Translations under genes and position numbers: made by a program
Shown: positions 46,871 to 59,127 of the stretch, piece after piece
Layout: each line of letters begins with the position of its first letter
Numbering within the stretch: the stretch's first letter is position 1
Assembly (NCBI RefSeq): GCF_030247195.1
Contig: NC_080670.1
Span: forward strand, 37,663,934-37,727,933
Source: Topomyia yanbarensis
Lineage: Eukaryota; Arthropoda; Insecta; Diptera; Culicidae
Length of the DNA stretch: 64,000 nucleotides
Direction of reading: 5' to 3'
The notes under the pieces: generated by a model
What the model was told of the DNA's origin: nothing
Database searches by the model: none
What the model saw: only the letters and a program-made list of their open reading frames with translations

Positions 46871-48685
46871 TGCGTATCGAAAAGTGTTCCTAGTTATCAG
46901 TGCTACGAAATTTCAAAATCAGCTACCTTTTTCTGCTTACATTTACCGAAACCGACATTCAGATTCAATGCCTCTCTCATTCATTCACTTTCCACTGACT
47001 GAAATTTCATGCAGAGTCGAATGCTTGAGTGCAGAAGAAATATAAATTCATTCACATTCGCATTCATTTGTTATTATGTGGACAGTTTGAAGGCAGAAGT
47101 TAGCATCTCCTACATTTTCGAGCATAAATTAACTGCCTAATCTATATCTGGTGCACTTTTGCTCAATGATCCCTCTCAGAGCTACCATAAAAACAAAATT
47201 CATTTTGCTTCTGAAACAGAACATGTCCGAACTTGAATGCGCTGCGTCGGGAGAACGAATGACGAGGGAAACGAACCAAAAATTTCATTCATCGCAGTGG
47301 GCATGAATTGAATTTTGTTTTCTTTCAAGTTCACACAGGGATATCAATTTTTTTGAGCTCTGCTAGTTATAACTGTATAATTTCCTTGGTTTCAATATAA
47401 AAAAGTATTTCAACGTGTAATCCCCAATTCAACATTTTCCAACTTTTGTTATTTTGACTAGTTTACCTGTTTCTTATTATTTTTCTAAATCATTGTGATG
47501 GCCTTTTCTAACATTTTTAGTTTTTTTTAGCTATTTTCGTAGTTTTGTAACTTTTTCCTGTGAGATATTTGCCTTTTGTCTGTTATTTAATTTTAGCCAT
47601 TTATGACAAAAATTTATGAAATACATAAATAAGTTGCGGAATTTGCGTTTCGACTTCGTCTCATCAGAATCCGACGCCAGCTTAGTGACAGGACTAAGCC
47701 AGCTGGATTGACTTTAGCTCCTGAAAACGAAAGCACTGTTTATGTTTCTGAGCAAACATCCAAGTCCAGCGTGATGTCCCGTAAAGATAGAATCTGGCGC
47801 TAGCTTAGTCCTGTCACTAATTTCGTGTTAGATTCTGATCTTCACGCGCAAAAGTGGTTTGAAACAAAACATACAATACTTACAAAATTTCTCCACCAAG
47901 GAGAAATTTGGTATATTTCATATTTCTGTTATTTTTGGTACAGTAATGACCCGATTTTATCAACCAACCGAAAAATTTTGGTTGATAAAACGGGGAAGTT
48001 GATAAAATCAGGATTTTTTTTATCTTCATTTTTCCATCCAGAATCAACCTGAGAACTATCTCAAGTTGTTAGTTTGCAGAAAAATCAAACCTAATGCCCT
48101 ATCAGTGCGAAAAGTTTTATTTAAATGAACCGTCCGACAGTTGTCTAATCCAACTTCCAAGCATAGGATCGATCTGAAATTTTGTAGATAGACTCATTAT
48201 GAATGACAATGTAGCGTTGTTCTGTTTTCATGGTGATTTGGGGCCTTTGAATTAGTTCGGAAATCTGTGATAACTGCTTCGTTGCCGTCTGTTATCTATC
48301 ATTCATCAGCCGTTTCATACGCTGCTATACTCTCTTCAAGTAGTATCTCCTCAACTTTGAAACTTGCGCCGGTCTTGACAGTTTTTAAATTTAAAAATAA
48401 TCTGAAAAAAAGTTATATTTTTGAAACTACTGAAAATCGATTTTAACTTATATGTTAATGTTAAACAAATAATGAATTCTACCATGAACTTGAATTTTGC
48501 TAGTAAAAATTTTCAATCATGAAATACAATAATTTGAATTTGGTGTTTTATAACATGAGCTGTTCTTTATGTGATGATTGATCTGCCAATTATAATCCTT
48601 TCTCCAATTATCTCCTATATTGATCGTCTGTCACAATTAATTATAGTACTGAAATATTCAATAGTGCCAGGCACAAAATATGTTC
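46870..48685. other. AT-rich non-coding stretch with one inverted repeat
   Basis: TTAGTGACAGGACTAAGC (47675-47692) recurs exactly inverted at 47803-47820, bounding a 146-bp segment. CAGTAATGACCCGATTTTATCAACC near 47941 followed by GGTTGATAAAACGG resembles the end of a pogo/mariner element, but no partner end was found. No gene is supported. Confidence 0.45.
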
Positions 48686-49139
48686 GATGAAGCCAGGGCC
48701 GGCGGAATGCGTGGGTAGTATGGGTAGTACTACCCACTCGAAAATTACCGAGGGGGGAATTACCCACTAGAAAGTTTGAAACAAATCAAAACCTGAGATT
48801 AATCACGTATGTGCATTTTTTGCACAAAATTGCAATTGGAATTGCGTTGGAAATCCTCGATGCAAAACAATTGCATATTTTTATTCAGATACAAATCTCT
48901 TTGCTTTACAATTTAAATTTCTTGAGAATAAATAGGATTTGTTTGAAATTTGGAATTATTTATTATATTTATACTCATGGTAACACATTTTGACACATCT
49001 ACATATTAAAACAATGAGTTCAGATCGATAGACAAAAATATTAATATACAATTTTATTCAGACAAGTTTTTTATTTGCGTTTCTAACGTCGCGTATATTC
49101 GGAAAAAATTGGGCGATCTGATCTCATAGGACCTTTTCG

Positions 49140-49580
49140 CATACAGTTCTAGGCGCTCTCTGCCCTCAACGGAGCATCCACGATTGTTCGCGCCAGGTAT
49201 TCGTTTCGTCTGACCTTTAATGTCAATGTAGAAAAATAAGCACACTGCCACCGGAGGAATTTCTCATTTTGATTCGATTGTTTTGGATATAGTGGACGCG
49301 TAGCACTTTCAATCAATGGGCACAATAATGAGGTAGAGTACAACGATAAATCTAACGCACTTGCCGCGCTGGTAGGCATTTGTGTCATTTCCACTGTATT
49401 CAAGATGGTCATACTGAAATTGTCGCGAATATCATGCAGTAAGGTAGATCGGTTATCAGCATGAAGACAACCCCATGACATGCCGTGGGAGTTGAAATCT
49501 TCTCGAACCAGTTGAGGTACGATGTATATGGAAAGAATATCAATAAATCTTTTCCTATGGTTTGGATTTAACAAGCGTCC
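49140..49580 (-). mobile_element. Non-LTR endonuclease fragment inside the hAT element
   Basis: A minus-strand frame of 141 codons includes REDFNSHGMSWGCLHADNRS, then FSMTILNTVEMTQMPTSAAS, then ALDLSLYSTSL. These match the C-terminal half of an LOA/R1- or I-type endonuclease (GDFNSHG block and LDLSLCS block), with the usual Gly before DFN replaced. Only this domain is recognised, so it is a fragment. Flanking hAT ends show it moved, or could have moved, as cargo. Confidence 0.72.
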
Positions 49581-50479
49581 AATACCTCATACCGAGCACA
49601 GGCTAATCCGATTGAAATAGCACGTTTTGATCCCCAAAATTCTCCTCAATATTGTTTTCGGCCATGGCCAATAATTCTAAAATTGAAGAAGATCTACGTC
49701 GGAAGTAAACCTAGAAAAATAGTATGACTGAAATATAGGGACACTTGAAGTTTTGGATGTCCCATGTGGACTTTCCGAGACCAGGAGCTTGATCCTCTCC
49801 GCATTTTCCATACCGTGCCTCATTTCTACAATGGGTTCCTCAGTTCATGCCCCGGGTTACAAAAAAGCGAACAAGTAGGCGAGCCCCGTTCAAAAGCACA
49901 AATTTTCGAAGAACAAATCCGGCGAAAGGCGCGAAATCTGGCTGATGGAAAATAAGTTTTCTAATACTCCTCGATTTTTACTGAACACAATTGCTTGTAT
50001 ACCAGAATTTACACTGACTGAAGGGGGGATCTGGAAGGAGCCACCCCCTATTTCGCAATCAAGGCCCTTCTCGGAGACTACACCATCAATCTCTACTTCC
50101 CGGGTGGGTACGTAGACAAAATACTTTTTCGTACACGGTCGAGTATTGTTTAGTTAGATCAAACGATTCATCGATGACGTTAAATGGCTTGTCTTTGATC
50201 CGGAAAAATGAGACTTATTGGTATTATTTTTGCCATCGGAGAAATATTCAAATCGACCTCCACTAAACCTGAATGAATGTCGGTCGCCGAAGATACCCAT
50301 CGGCTCACGCTCAGCTAGCTTCAAAGCACAGTCAGAAAAAAGCCGACTCGGAATAGTGGTGGGGTATTTCTGTCGTAGTTAAATTGATTTTTTTTCTATC
50401 ACGAACGTCAACAGCAAGGTAGCGACTGCACAAAACATTAACAGTCCTTCCCGTCATGTACGGAAAGCAATACATATAG

Positions 50480-50760
50480 TTTGGATCCACGTATCCGATC
50501 CGAGAGTCCGGATCCAGTCTCCTGTCTGGATCTAAGCACCAAATCTGGACCTGGTTCAAGTCCTGACCTTTTAAGGGGAAAAGGGCATGGGCTAGATCCA
50601 GGGACTGGTCCATTACCGGGTATGGGTACGGATCCGGAAGCTGGTCCGGATCGGGAACTAGTCCAGATCCGGAAACTGATCCAGATCCGGGAGGTCCAAA
50701 TTTGGGTACTGGTCCAGATCAGGAGCTGTGTCCGATCCGGAAACTAGACCGGATCTGAAC
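50480..50760. repeat. 18-bp minisatellite, AGATCCGGAAACTGGTCC-like
   Basis: About 280 bp of degenerate copies of an 18-bp unit with recurrent GATCCGG, CTGGTCC and CCGGATC words, best preserved at 50620-50750. It lies inside the 2.57-kb hAT element. The 88-codon frame over it (DPGTGPLPGMGTDPEAGP) is a product of the multiple-of-three period. Confidence 0.85.
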
Positions 50761-51273
50761 ACTGCCTAAAATTTTTCTTTCACTATCCAAGTTAACCTAT
50801 AAAACATCCGTAATTCCGCCTATTTCTGCCAAAATTGGTACAAAATCCGGCCTGAATTTGGGTAGAAATCCGCCAGAGCTCCGGCTGGTTTGACTCGATA
50901 CTAATACTATTAAAGAAATCGACCGAATTATCCTACATCGTCATTCCACCGTTTTCTACTGATACTACTAATAATACCGCAATGCGTAATTGCTTGTTCT
51001 GTTACCAAAAAGGCAATAGAATCTTACCCAAAAGTAATAGAAACATGCCCGTTGGATTTTGGGTGTAGTATTCAATAAACACATTTTCGCTGAGCCGTCA
51101 GACAAACAGCCCTGTTAACAAAGAGTGTTTCCAAATAGCCACCAGATATTATCAGGGAATTTTCATTTTCACTTACACACGCCATATCTGAACTTTCGTC
51201 AGTACGAGAAGAAATCACTTCGAATCTTACTACCCACTCGGGAGAAAGGTGTTCCGCCGGCCCTGGATGAAGC

Positions 51274-51500
51274 TAAGACGGAACTGCTTTAAAGTTGATT
51301 GCTTAGCCAGCGTAATGCGGTGTAACCGCATAACCGAGGCCAAGGAACCGAAGCGGCGCAAAGCCGCTGAGGATCCGCTGGACGAGGTGACCGCCGACCC
51401 GCCGTCGGAAGTGGCGGCCCCTCGCAAGCAAACCTGTGATCCACTCGTTTGCCCGGCTTACTCAACCATAGGGTCGATAAATTACTTTAGATCCGACTGA
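51274..51500 (+). other. GC-rich coding-like segment of unknown origin
   Basis: Immediately right of the hAT duplication a frame reads LASVMRCNRITEAKEPKRRK, AAEDPLDEVTADPPSEVAAP, RKQTCDPLVCPAYSTIG and ends at 51498-51500. Its composition (Lys/Arg then acidic/Pro-rich) and GC content differ from the AT-rich neighbourhood and look protein-like. It might be a remnant of a retrotransposon polyprotein or an exon interrupted by the hAT insertion. No family is recognised. Confidence 0.25.
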
Positions 51501-51637
51501 GCGGAGCAACGTCGGACAGCACACGAAGTAAAGCGATGTGGCGTAGCCACATTAGGCGGCAGTTTTGATATATTTATTTATTTTACTCTTCTGCTTTAAA
51601 AATGATGAACTAACTATGATTGGTATGCGACATTTTT

Positions 51638-51866
<229 letters not shown>

Positions 51867-52496
51867 GCTAAACGATTTTTGTTTCACTATAATATACAGA
51901 GAAACATATAATCCTAAATATAATATAAACTATTTTCCTAAGAATAAATGATATTTTAAAAAAATACAAATTCACGTTGTTTGAACTGCAGCCTGCAAGA
52001 TATAGCTACGGATCTATCTGCTTTAGCGTTTTCCAGTTCACTGAACAAGAGGTTTAAGCGAGAACCACTTGTCACGTTCAAGGTTGCCCGACCAGAAACC
52101 CAACCGCAAGGCGGCTAAGTATTGTTAAATTTTGGGGAAAACGAAACGGCAGACGCAAAAGCCGTCTCACTGGATAACACCAAGTAATAATCAAAAGATC
52201 GCGACTAAACTACTGGTTATCATCACAGGCAGAGTCCTCAATAACTACCAAAGAGTGGCTGTTTGGCTGTTCACTTCACACCTTTAAAACGTTGACGACT
52301 GCTGGTACCGCGCTGCTTGCACCAAATTTGATGAAAGCTATTCGACGACGCCACGGCTGTTTTGCGCTGCCTTGCGCGAAAGTCTTGTTGTGGTCCTAGC
52401 TCTTGGAGTTCGGTAACTGCTGGTAGTGTCGGATCTCCGCTGAGCGTACCAGAAACAAAATACGGATGCAACGATCCGGTTGACGGCGTTTAGCGG

Positions 52497-52797
52497 CAGG
52501 GCCGGCGGAAAGCGTGGGTAGTATGGGTAGTACTACCCACTCGAAAATAACCGAGTGGGTAATTACCCACTCGAAATTTTAAACCATTTCAAAAAATTTA
52601 GATGTGCAACGCATGTATCTCGCACTACACACATTTGAAAACATCGATGTACCAAAATTCCATTTGCATTAACGAACGTGATTTAATGTGAATGTAATGT
52701 AAGCGTGTGCATTGGGAAAAGGGAAAAAATCCTTACTGATGGACCTCTCACCCTATGCTTTCTACCCACTCGAACGTAAAGTGTTTCGCCGCCCCTG
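52497..52797. mobile_element. 301-bp hAT MITE, same family as 48694-51265
   Basis: Starts CAGGGCCGGCGGAAAGCGTG and ends GTTTCGCCGCCCCTG, with GGTAGTACTACCCACTCG inside the left end and CTACCCACTCGAACG inside the right. TTTAGCGG flanks both ends exactly (52489-52496, 52798-52805). This is the short form of the family and has no coding capacity. Confidence 0.9.
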
Positions 52798-53190
52798 TTT
52801 AGCGGTGCCGCCTTACGCACGTGGCGGTGCGTCTTTGTTCGCACTTCGTATCGCCTGTAAGTCCACAATCCGCGCTATAGCAAACAGAAAACGACATGGA
52901 GAGAAAACGTCGTTTGGCTTGTATGCAAGCAGAACATTTGTTCTAGCCGCCCGGTATTCATACTTCATCATAGGAGATGGAAGAAGTAAACAGCCTTTAT
53001 TTACAACAGGGAATTGGAGTTTCTGAATTGGAAGCTATTTGACCTCTGAATACACGCAGTTGCTACAGAACATTGCCAATCCTTTATCTATGAATATATT
53101 GGCCATGATATTTGATTTTTAGTTCCTGGAAGGGTACTTTTAAAAAAAAAATGAAAGGTTAAAAATTTGGTTTCGACTTTAAATTTATCC

Positions 53191-53311
53191 GACCTTTCGT
53201 CTTACGACTTTTTGTCCTTTCGACCTTTTGTCTTTTCGACCTTTTGTCTTTCGACCTTTTGTCCTTTCGACCTTTTGTCTCTTCGACCTTTTGTCTTTTC
53301 GACCTTTTGTC
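53191..53311. repeat. 16-bp tandem repeat CTTTCGACCTTTTGTC
   Basis: About seven to eight copies of CGACCTTTTGTCTTTT-type units with small length changes. Short frames over it (FVFSTFCLSTFCPFDL) are translation artefacts. Confidence 0.9.
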
Positions 53312-53616
53312 ATAGATTCCCAGTTCATATAGATTTGGTTAAAAATGTGGCTTAAAACTGAGTTCGAAATCGGAGTCAATATGACCCGCTAACACCTTAT
53401 TCGCAACTTTTTTTGAACAGCCCTTCATGAATGAGCTAAAATTTTGAACTGTATTGAAAATCGTTGTTCTCTATGAAAGAGGAAAAGTGAAGGAAAATAG
53501 GACCAAAATTGGGTTAAACTACCCTACATTTCAACTACTACATAACAGTGCAGGACCCACCACCTTGATTGAATATATTTGGAAGATTGTAGGCTTGAAT
53601 TGCTGGTATAAAAGAA

Positions 53617-54679
<1,063 letters not shown>

Positions 54680-54716
54680 AATAAATAGCATTGTAATATT
54701 AAACAATCCATCAGTT
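54680..54716 (+). promoter_or_regulatory. Putative core promoter of the second Osiris gene
   Basis: TCAGTT at 54711-54716 is a perfect arthropod initiator, with +1 at the A (54713). AATAAATA beginning at 54680 (-33) is a TATA-like box at the right distance. The implied 5' UTR is 95 nt to the ATG at 54808. Confidence 0.55.
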
Positions 54717-54807
54717 AAGTGTAAGCCAACGAGTGTGTAGTGCAATTAGCAAAATTACGCGTCCGCCGATTAATTTCGTTCCGCTAGCCAATAAATTCGA
54801 TCCAGCA

Positions 54808-55099
54808 ATGTACCTTCTACGAAGCGCACTAGTGGTTCTGGTGGTTGCGTTGGCAGCGACTACCGCAGCCAGCACCAGAGAGGAAGAGCAAATGATCAAC
54901 CTGATCGACGAAATCGACAGCGAGTCCAGCTTCCCGCTGTTCGGCGGACTGAGCTTGGAACGGGACGAATCGGCCGATGGACGGTCCTTCGCAGCCACCG
55001 GAGAAGAGTTGGCAGATCGTGCCGTGCGGTATCTGAACGGTCACAGTGTTAAGTTCAGCATTCCTGCCGGCGATGAAAGCGAGGGTCGTCAGATGGAAG
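54808..55099 (+). CDS. Second Osiris family gene, first coding exon (partial gene)
   Basis: Starting at ATG 54808 (CAGCAATG), the exon encodes 97 residues plus one base. The signal peptide is MYLLRSALVVLVVALAATTA. An acidic segment follows (EEEQMINLIDEIDSESS), then LADRAVRYLNGHSVKFSIPAG and DESEGRQME, which correspond to the DUF1676 segment ending [11 protein letters not shown]...LEEGR in exon 2 of the upstream gene. The donor GAAG/GTGAGAG after 55099 is strong, and its phase (1) and position after the EGR motif match intron 2 of the other Osiris gene. It lacks the N-terminal two-Cys region. An upstream in-frame ATG at 54733 lies in the 5' UTR and would not give a signal peptide at the N-terminus. 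The Lys-rich and hydrophobic exon was not found before 64000, so it lies beyond the window. Confidence 0.85.
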
Positions 55100-56185
55100 G
55101 TGAGAGCTCGGGTTGAGCGGGTTCCGGAAAATTCGGTGAAGTGTTTCAAAAACTGGACAATGCACAGAACAGAGTATAATGTACGCTGTAAACAGTGAAA
55201 TTTGGAATGTGATCGGTAGTGATTGAAGTTTAATTATATTATGTTTCAGTTCTCTTGAGGATGATGTGTCAAAACATTGAAGAAAACAAGTACTTCAAGA
55301 GGATTGAAAGACCAATAAAAAATTCTCGTATATTTGAGGTTTCAAGTATTCTTTTAAACAAAGTGAGACCGATTTCATAATCAAGCGAGTGATACAATAT
55401 TTGTGTGTGGTCAAGACAATGCTAGTTCATGGTATTCTGACGACTACATTTTTTCAAGTGTTGAAATTAGTATTAAGGAACAATATGATCAAGGGTTTTA
55501 TCAGGGTTGCCCTGTCAGAATGCAGTATTTATCCATAGGATATTCCAATGTGCAATTGACTAGTGAGGCTTAGTTTAACTGAGCCGGGAGACAATTTATT
55601 TGCAGTAATTAAACAATGATAGAATCCTACGTTTATGTATACTTTCGATCTGGTGCAGGCAATTTGCTACTGCATGTAGTGCTCCTTTTTGCAGCTAGGC
55701 AGCATTTACGCAGTAACCCGTTGCAGCTTGGGTTGCATTTAGTTCGCTTTCTCTCTTGTCATTACACTGCTTAAGGTTGGATATTCTTGTATACTTTATT
55801 GAGCCTAAAAAATATGATTGTGTACCTGTCATCAATATCGCTAATTGTGTGCTTAATAATGAGCTATATTTGACGCTGGAATTTATTGTTTACCTTTTTG
55901 GGACTTAACAACTCCCTTGCGATCGAGGTGGCTTTAAGTTCAGTTTCAACATGTGAAAACTGTGCTGAAAAAAAAATTAGTTTACGAAAAACACCATAAC
56001 CTTACCACGGAAGATGAAGAATTTACTTCTGGGTCTAGACAACGTTCAAATGGTGGACGGTAAACCCGCCCTAATGCATCATTCTTCCATGGCCATCTTC
56101 ATTCTCAAACAACGCCATGCAGCTATGATGGTCAGATTACCTTATGTTAATTTTGTCAGGGTACTAGTATATAATGCAAATGCCT
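55100..56185 (+). other. Presumed start of the second Osiris intron
   Basis: Begins with GTGAGAG. No repeat or frame of note was seen here; the 62-codon frame at 56014 has no domain. If the gene is intact, the intron is longer than 8.9 kb. Confidence 0.5.
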
Positions 56186-56188
56186 TTA

Positions 56189-56506
56189 GGGACCATCCAT
56201 AAATGACGTAGCATTATATGGGGGAGGGGGGAGTTTAGTATTTTGTGATGATGTGTGACGACAGGGAGGTAGGGGGTCATGTCATGCTACGTAAAGGGGA
56301 ATTTTTTTAAAGGGGAATTTTTAAAGGGGAATAACTAACACGGTTTCTTATTTTTTTTTTTAATTTCGGGGTCAAGAGGGGGGAGAGTTACCGTCAAGCT
56401 ACGTAATTATCAGGGGGGTATTTAGAGGTTTGTGACGAAATGCTACGATGGGGGAGGGGGGTGTTAAAAATCACTCAAAAATGCTACGTCATTTATGGAT
56501 GGTCCC
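56189..56506. mobile_element. Harbinger-like MITE with TTA duplication
   Basis: GGGACCATCCATAAATGACG at 56189 is matched by its inverse ending GGTCCC at 56506 (about 26 bp of terminal repeat). TTA abuts both ends, the 3-bp TWA-type duplication of PIF/Harbinger elements. The interior of this 318-bp element repeats GGGGGAGGGGGG and AAAGGGGAATTTTT words. A related single end occurs at 30619. Confidence 0.7.
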
Positions 56507-57455
56507 TTAGGATAAACACCACGTAATATTTTTTATTTCTAACCTTTAAATTTTCTGTTATCTTTCCAATTGGCATTTCTACGTCTCCTTTTAAAAATCT
56601 TGGATTGAAAAACTAATGAGATAGGATGTTACATTATTGCAATCGCTAGTAAGTCTACCTTAGAATATCCGAGATTTTGATTTTATGATATCTATAATAT
56701 ATCTGGTTTTCTTCAAACATTTTGATGATTTTTCCCATACCAAATCAATTGTTGGCCGATTTGACTCAAATTTGGAAGAGTAGCACGGAGAACCATCCTA
56801 CTCTATATCTTCCTTCATCTGTTCAATGATAAGGGGCCCTTAGGTCACTACAGCCAAAGGGCCCCGAGTGTCCTAAAGACATTTTGCCATTTTGATCTAC
56901 ATTGTATTATTCGATAGTAACCGGAAACAGCCATCTTGGATTTCAAAATGAGTTCAATTGCCGATTTCTGCTAGCTTAGCATGGGAACGCAGATTTGAAA
57001 ATAACTCGATTTTTACATTTATTACAAACGAAATGTACAGGATTCGCTCCAATTTTAAAAGCGCCGAACCTCACATACCAATCCACTCAGATGACAATGT
57101 CTGTATGTGTGTATGTCTGTAGGTATGTGCACCAATGTAATATACCTAACTATCTCAATAATGGTTGAACCGATCTTTACGAAAATAATTCCAAATAAAA
57201 TGCCTAGCGTGACCATTAAACGCTATCATTTATTTATACGTTGTTTTCTTTCTCAAATATGAGATATGAATTATTTTGTTAAAATACGGCATGTGTTAGA
57301 CAAATAACTTTCTAATAAGGCAATTTATACACGCTTATAAGCTTTTCAAATTCATAATTTTTTTATTATGATAATTTAATTCATTTTATTCTGTTAGTGT
57401 TTTCTCCTTTTTATTCAATTAATCAATTCATTTAATTTTTCTGTTTAATTCGTTC
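56507..57455. other. AT-rich intronic DNA with a TATGTGTG-rich repeat piece
   Basis: TCTGTATGTGTGTATGTCTG and a following GGTTGAACCGATCTTTACG at 57100-57185 resemble part of the dispersed repeat at 60803. No gene is supported. Confidence 0.4.
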
Positions 57456-57568
57456 TATTCATTTTATTGATTTTATGATTTTGTCCATATTATTAATTTA
57501 TTTTATTCACTTTATTCATTTGTTTCATTTTATTCATTTTATTCATTTTATTCATTTTATTCATTTTA

Positions 57569-57795
57569 TGGGAAATTGCAAGATAACGTCATACGAGTAA
57601 AAATGCTCGAAAAAATGACAGTTCAGCGAGCTTGTTTACATGGTGTTAGAATTCGAACCGAGTTTCTTGTACTGGGTTAAACCAAAAATTTTCGAAGTTC
57701 ACGTAAACAATCTCTCTGAGCTGTCAGAAAAGTGAGGTTATACATTTTCATACAATCCTCAATTCATTTTATTATTTTAATACTTTTTTAATTTG
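57569..57795 (+). repeat. Direct-repeat block, copy 1 (copy 2 at 58339-58555)
   Basis: About 225 bp embedded in the 9-bp array, repeated about 770 bp downstream with roughly 90% identity by eye. Inside, GACAGTTCAGCGAGCTTGTT and the inverse of AACAATCTCTCTGAGCTGTC form an inverted pair about 110 bp apart, so each copy can fold. Confidence 0.85.
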
Positions 57796-58338
57796 ATTAA
57801 TTTTATTAATTTTATTAATTTTATTAATTTTATTAATTTTATTAATTTTATTAATTTTATTAATTTTATTAATTTTATTAATTTTATTAATTTTATTAAT
57901 TTTATTCATTTTATTGTTTTATTCATTTTATTCATTTTATTATTTTTTTTTTCATTTTATTCATCTTGTTCGTTTTATTTATTTTATTCACTTTATTCAT
58001 TTTATTATTTTATTCATTTTATTCATTTTTTTCATTCTTTTTTCATTTTATTCATTTTATTAAATTCAATAATTTTATTGATTTTATTGCTTTTATTCCT
58101 TTTATTAATTTTATTCATTTTATTATTTAATTCATTTTATTCGTTATATTCATCTTATTCATTTTAATTATTTAATTCACTTTATTCACTTTATTTATTT
58201 TATTCACTTTATTCATTTTACTCATTTTATTCATTCTATTCATTTTATGATTTTAATATTTTTTTTTAATTCAATTAATTTTATTAATTTTATTCACTTT
58301 ATTCATTTTATTCATTTGTTTCATTTTATTCATTTTAT

Positions 58339-58555
58339 GAGATATTGCAAGATGACGTCATATGAGTAAAAATGCTCGAAAAAATGACAGTTCAGCGAGC
58401 TTGTTTACATTGTGTTAGAATTCGAACCGAGTTTCTTGTACTGGATTAAACCAAAAAGTCCATGTAAACAAGCTCTCTGAGCTGTCAGAAAAGTGAGGTT
58501 ATACATTTTCATGCAATGCTCAATTCATTTTATTATTTTAATATTATTTTTTTTA
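58339..58555 (+). repeat. Direct-repeat block, copy 2
   Basis: Matches 57569-57795 from TATTGCAAGATGACGTCATA through TTATACATTTTCATGCAATG, lacking a few bases near the middle. Both copies are followed by TTCATTTTATTATTTTAATA, so array sequence was duplicated along with the block. Confidence 0.85.
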
Positions 58556-58564
58556 TTTTTTTTT

Positions 58565-59127
58565 CATAGATTATCGAGTTGATGTTTTTTGATGTGCCGC
58601 ATGCCACGATTATCATAAAAATAAAATTTGACCCGGGAACCGTGTTCCGGAATTCCCGGAACTGGTCATCAATGGTCCACAAGTGTACGGATGCCTGCGT
58701 ATATGATTGCATTCTTCATAGATTATCGAGTTGATGTTTTTTGATGTGCCGCATGCTATGATTATATTGAAAATAAAATTTGACCTGGGAACCATGTTCC
58801 GGAATTACCGGAACTGGTCATCAAGTGTCTACATGTGTCCGGATACCTTCGTATATGATTGCATTCTTCATAGATCATCAAGTTGATGTTTTTTGATGTG
58901 CCGCATACCATGATTATCATAAAAAAATTTGACACGGGAACCGTGTTCCGGAATTCTCGGAACTGGTCATCAAGTGTCTACATGTGTCCAGATGCCTTCG
59001 AATGTGATTGCATTCTTCATAGATCATCGAGTTGATGTTTTTTTATGTGTCGCATTCCACAATTATCATAAAAAATAAATTTCGTCCTGGGAACCGTGTT
59101 CCGGAATTCCCGGAACTGGTCAGAAAG
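58565..59127 (+). repeat. Four-copy tandem repeat, period 152-159 bp
   Basis: Copies start at 58565, 58717, 58869 and 59028. Each begins CATAGATTATCGAGTTGATG (or CATAGATCATC), then GATGTGCCGCAT, GGGAACCGTGTTCCGGAATT and AACTGGTCATCAA, and ends ATATGATTGCATTCTT. The last copy is incomplete. The GGAACCGTGTTCC and TTCCGGAA words are internally palindromic. A 60-codon minus frame over it is an artefact. Confidence 0.92.

Larger units (their letters stand above)
48694..51265. mobile_element. 2.57-kb hAT element with perfect 8-bp duplication
   Basis: The left end CAGGGCCGGCGGAATGCG and right end GTGTTCCGCCGGCCCTG are inverted repeats, with TACCCACTCG-type subterminal words on both sides. GATGAAGC flanks both ends exactly (48686-48693, 51266-51273). 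The body has no hAT transposase. It carries a retrotransposon endonuclease fragment on the minus strand and an 18-bp tandem repeat. The same ends bound the 301-bp copy at 52497-52797, so this is a long member of that family. Confidence 0.9.
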
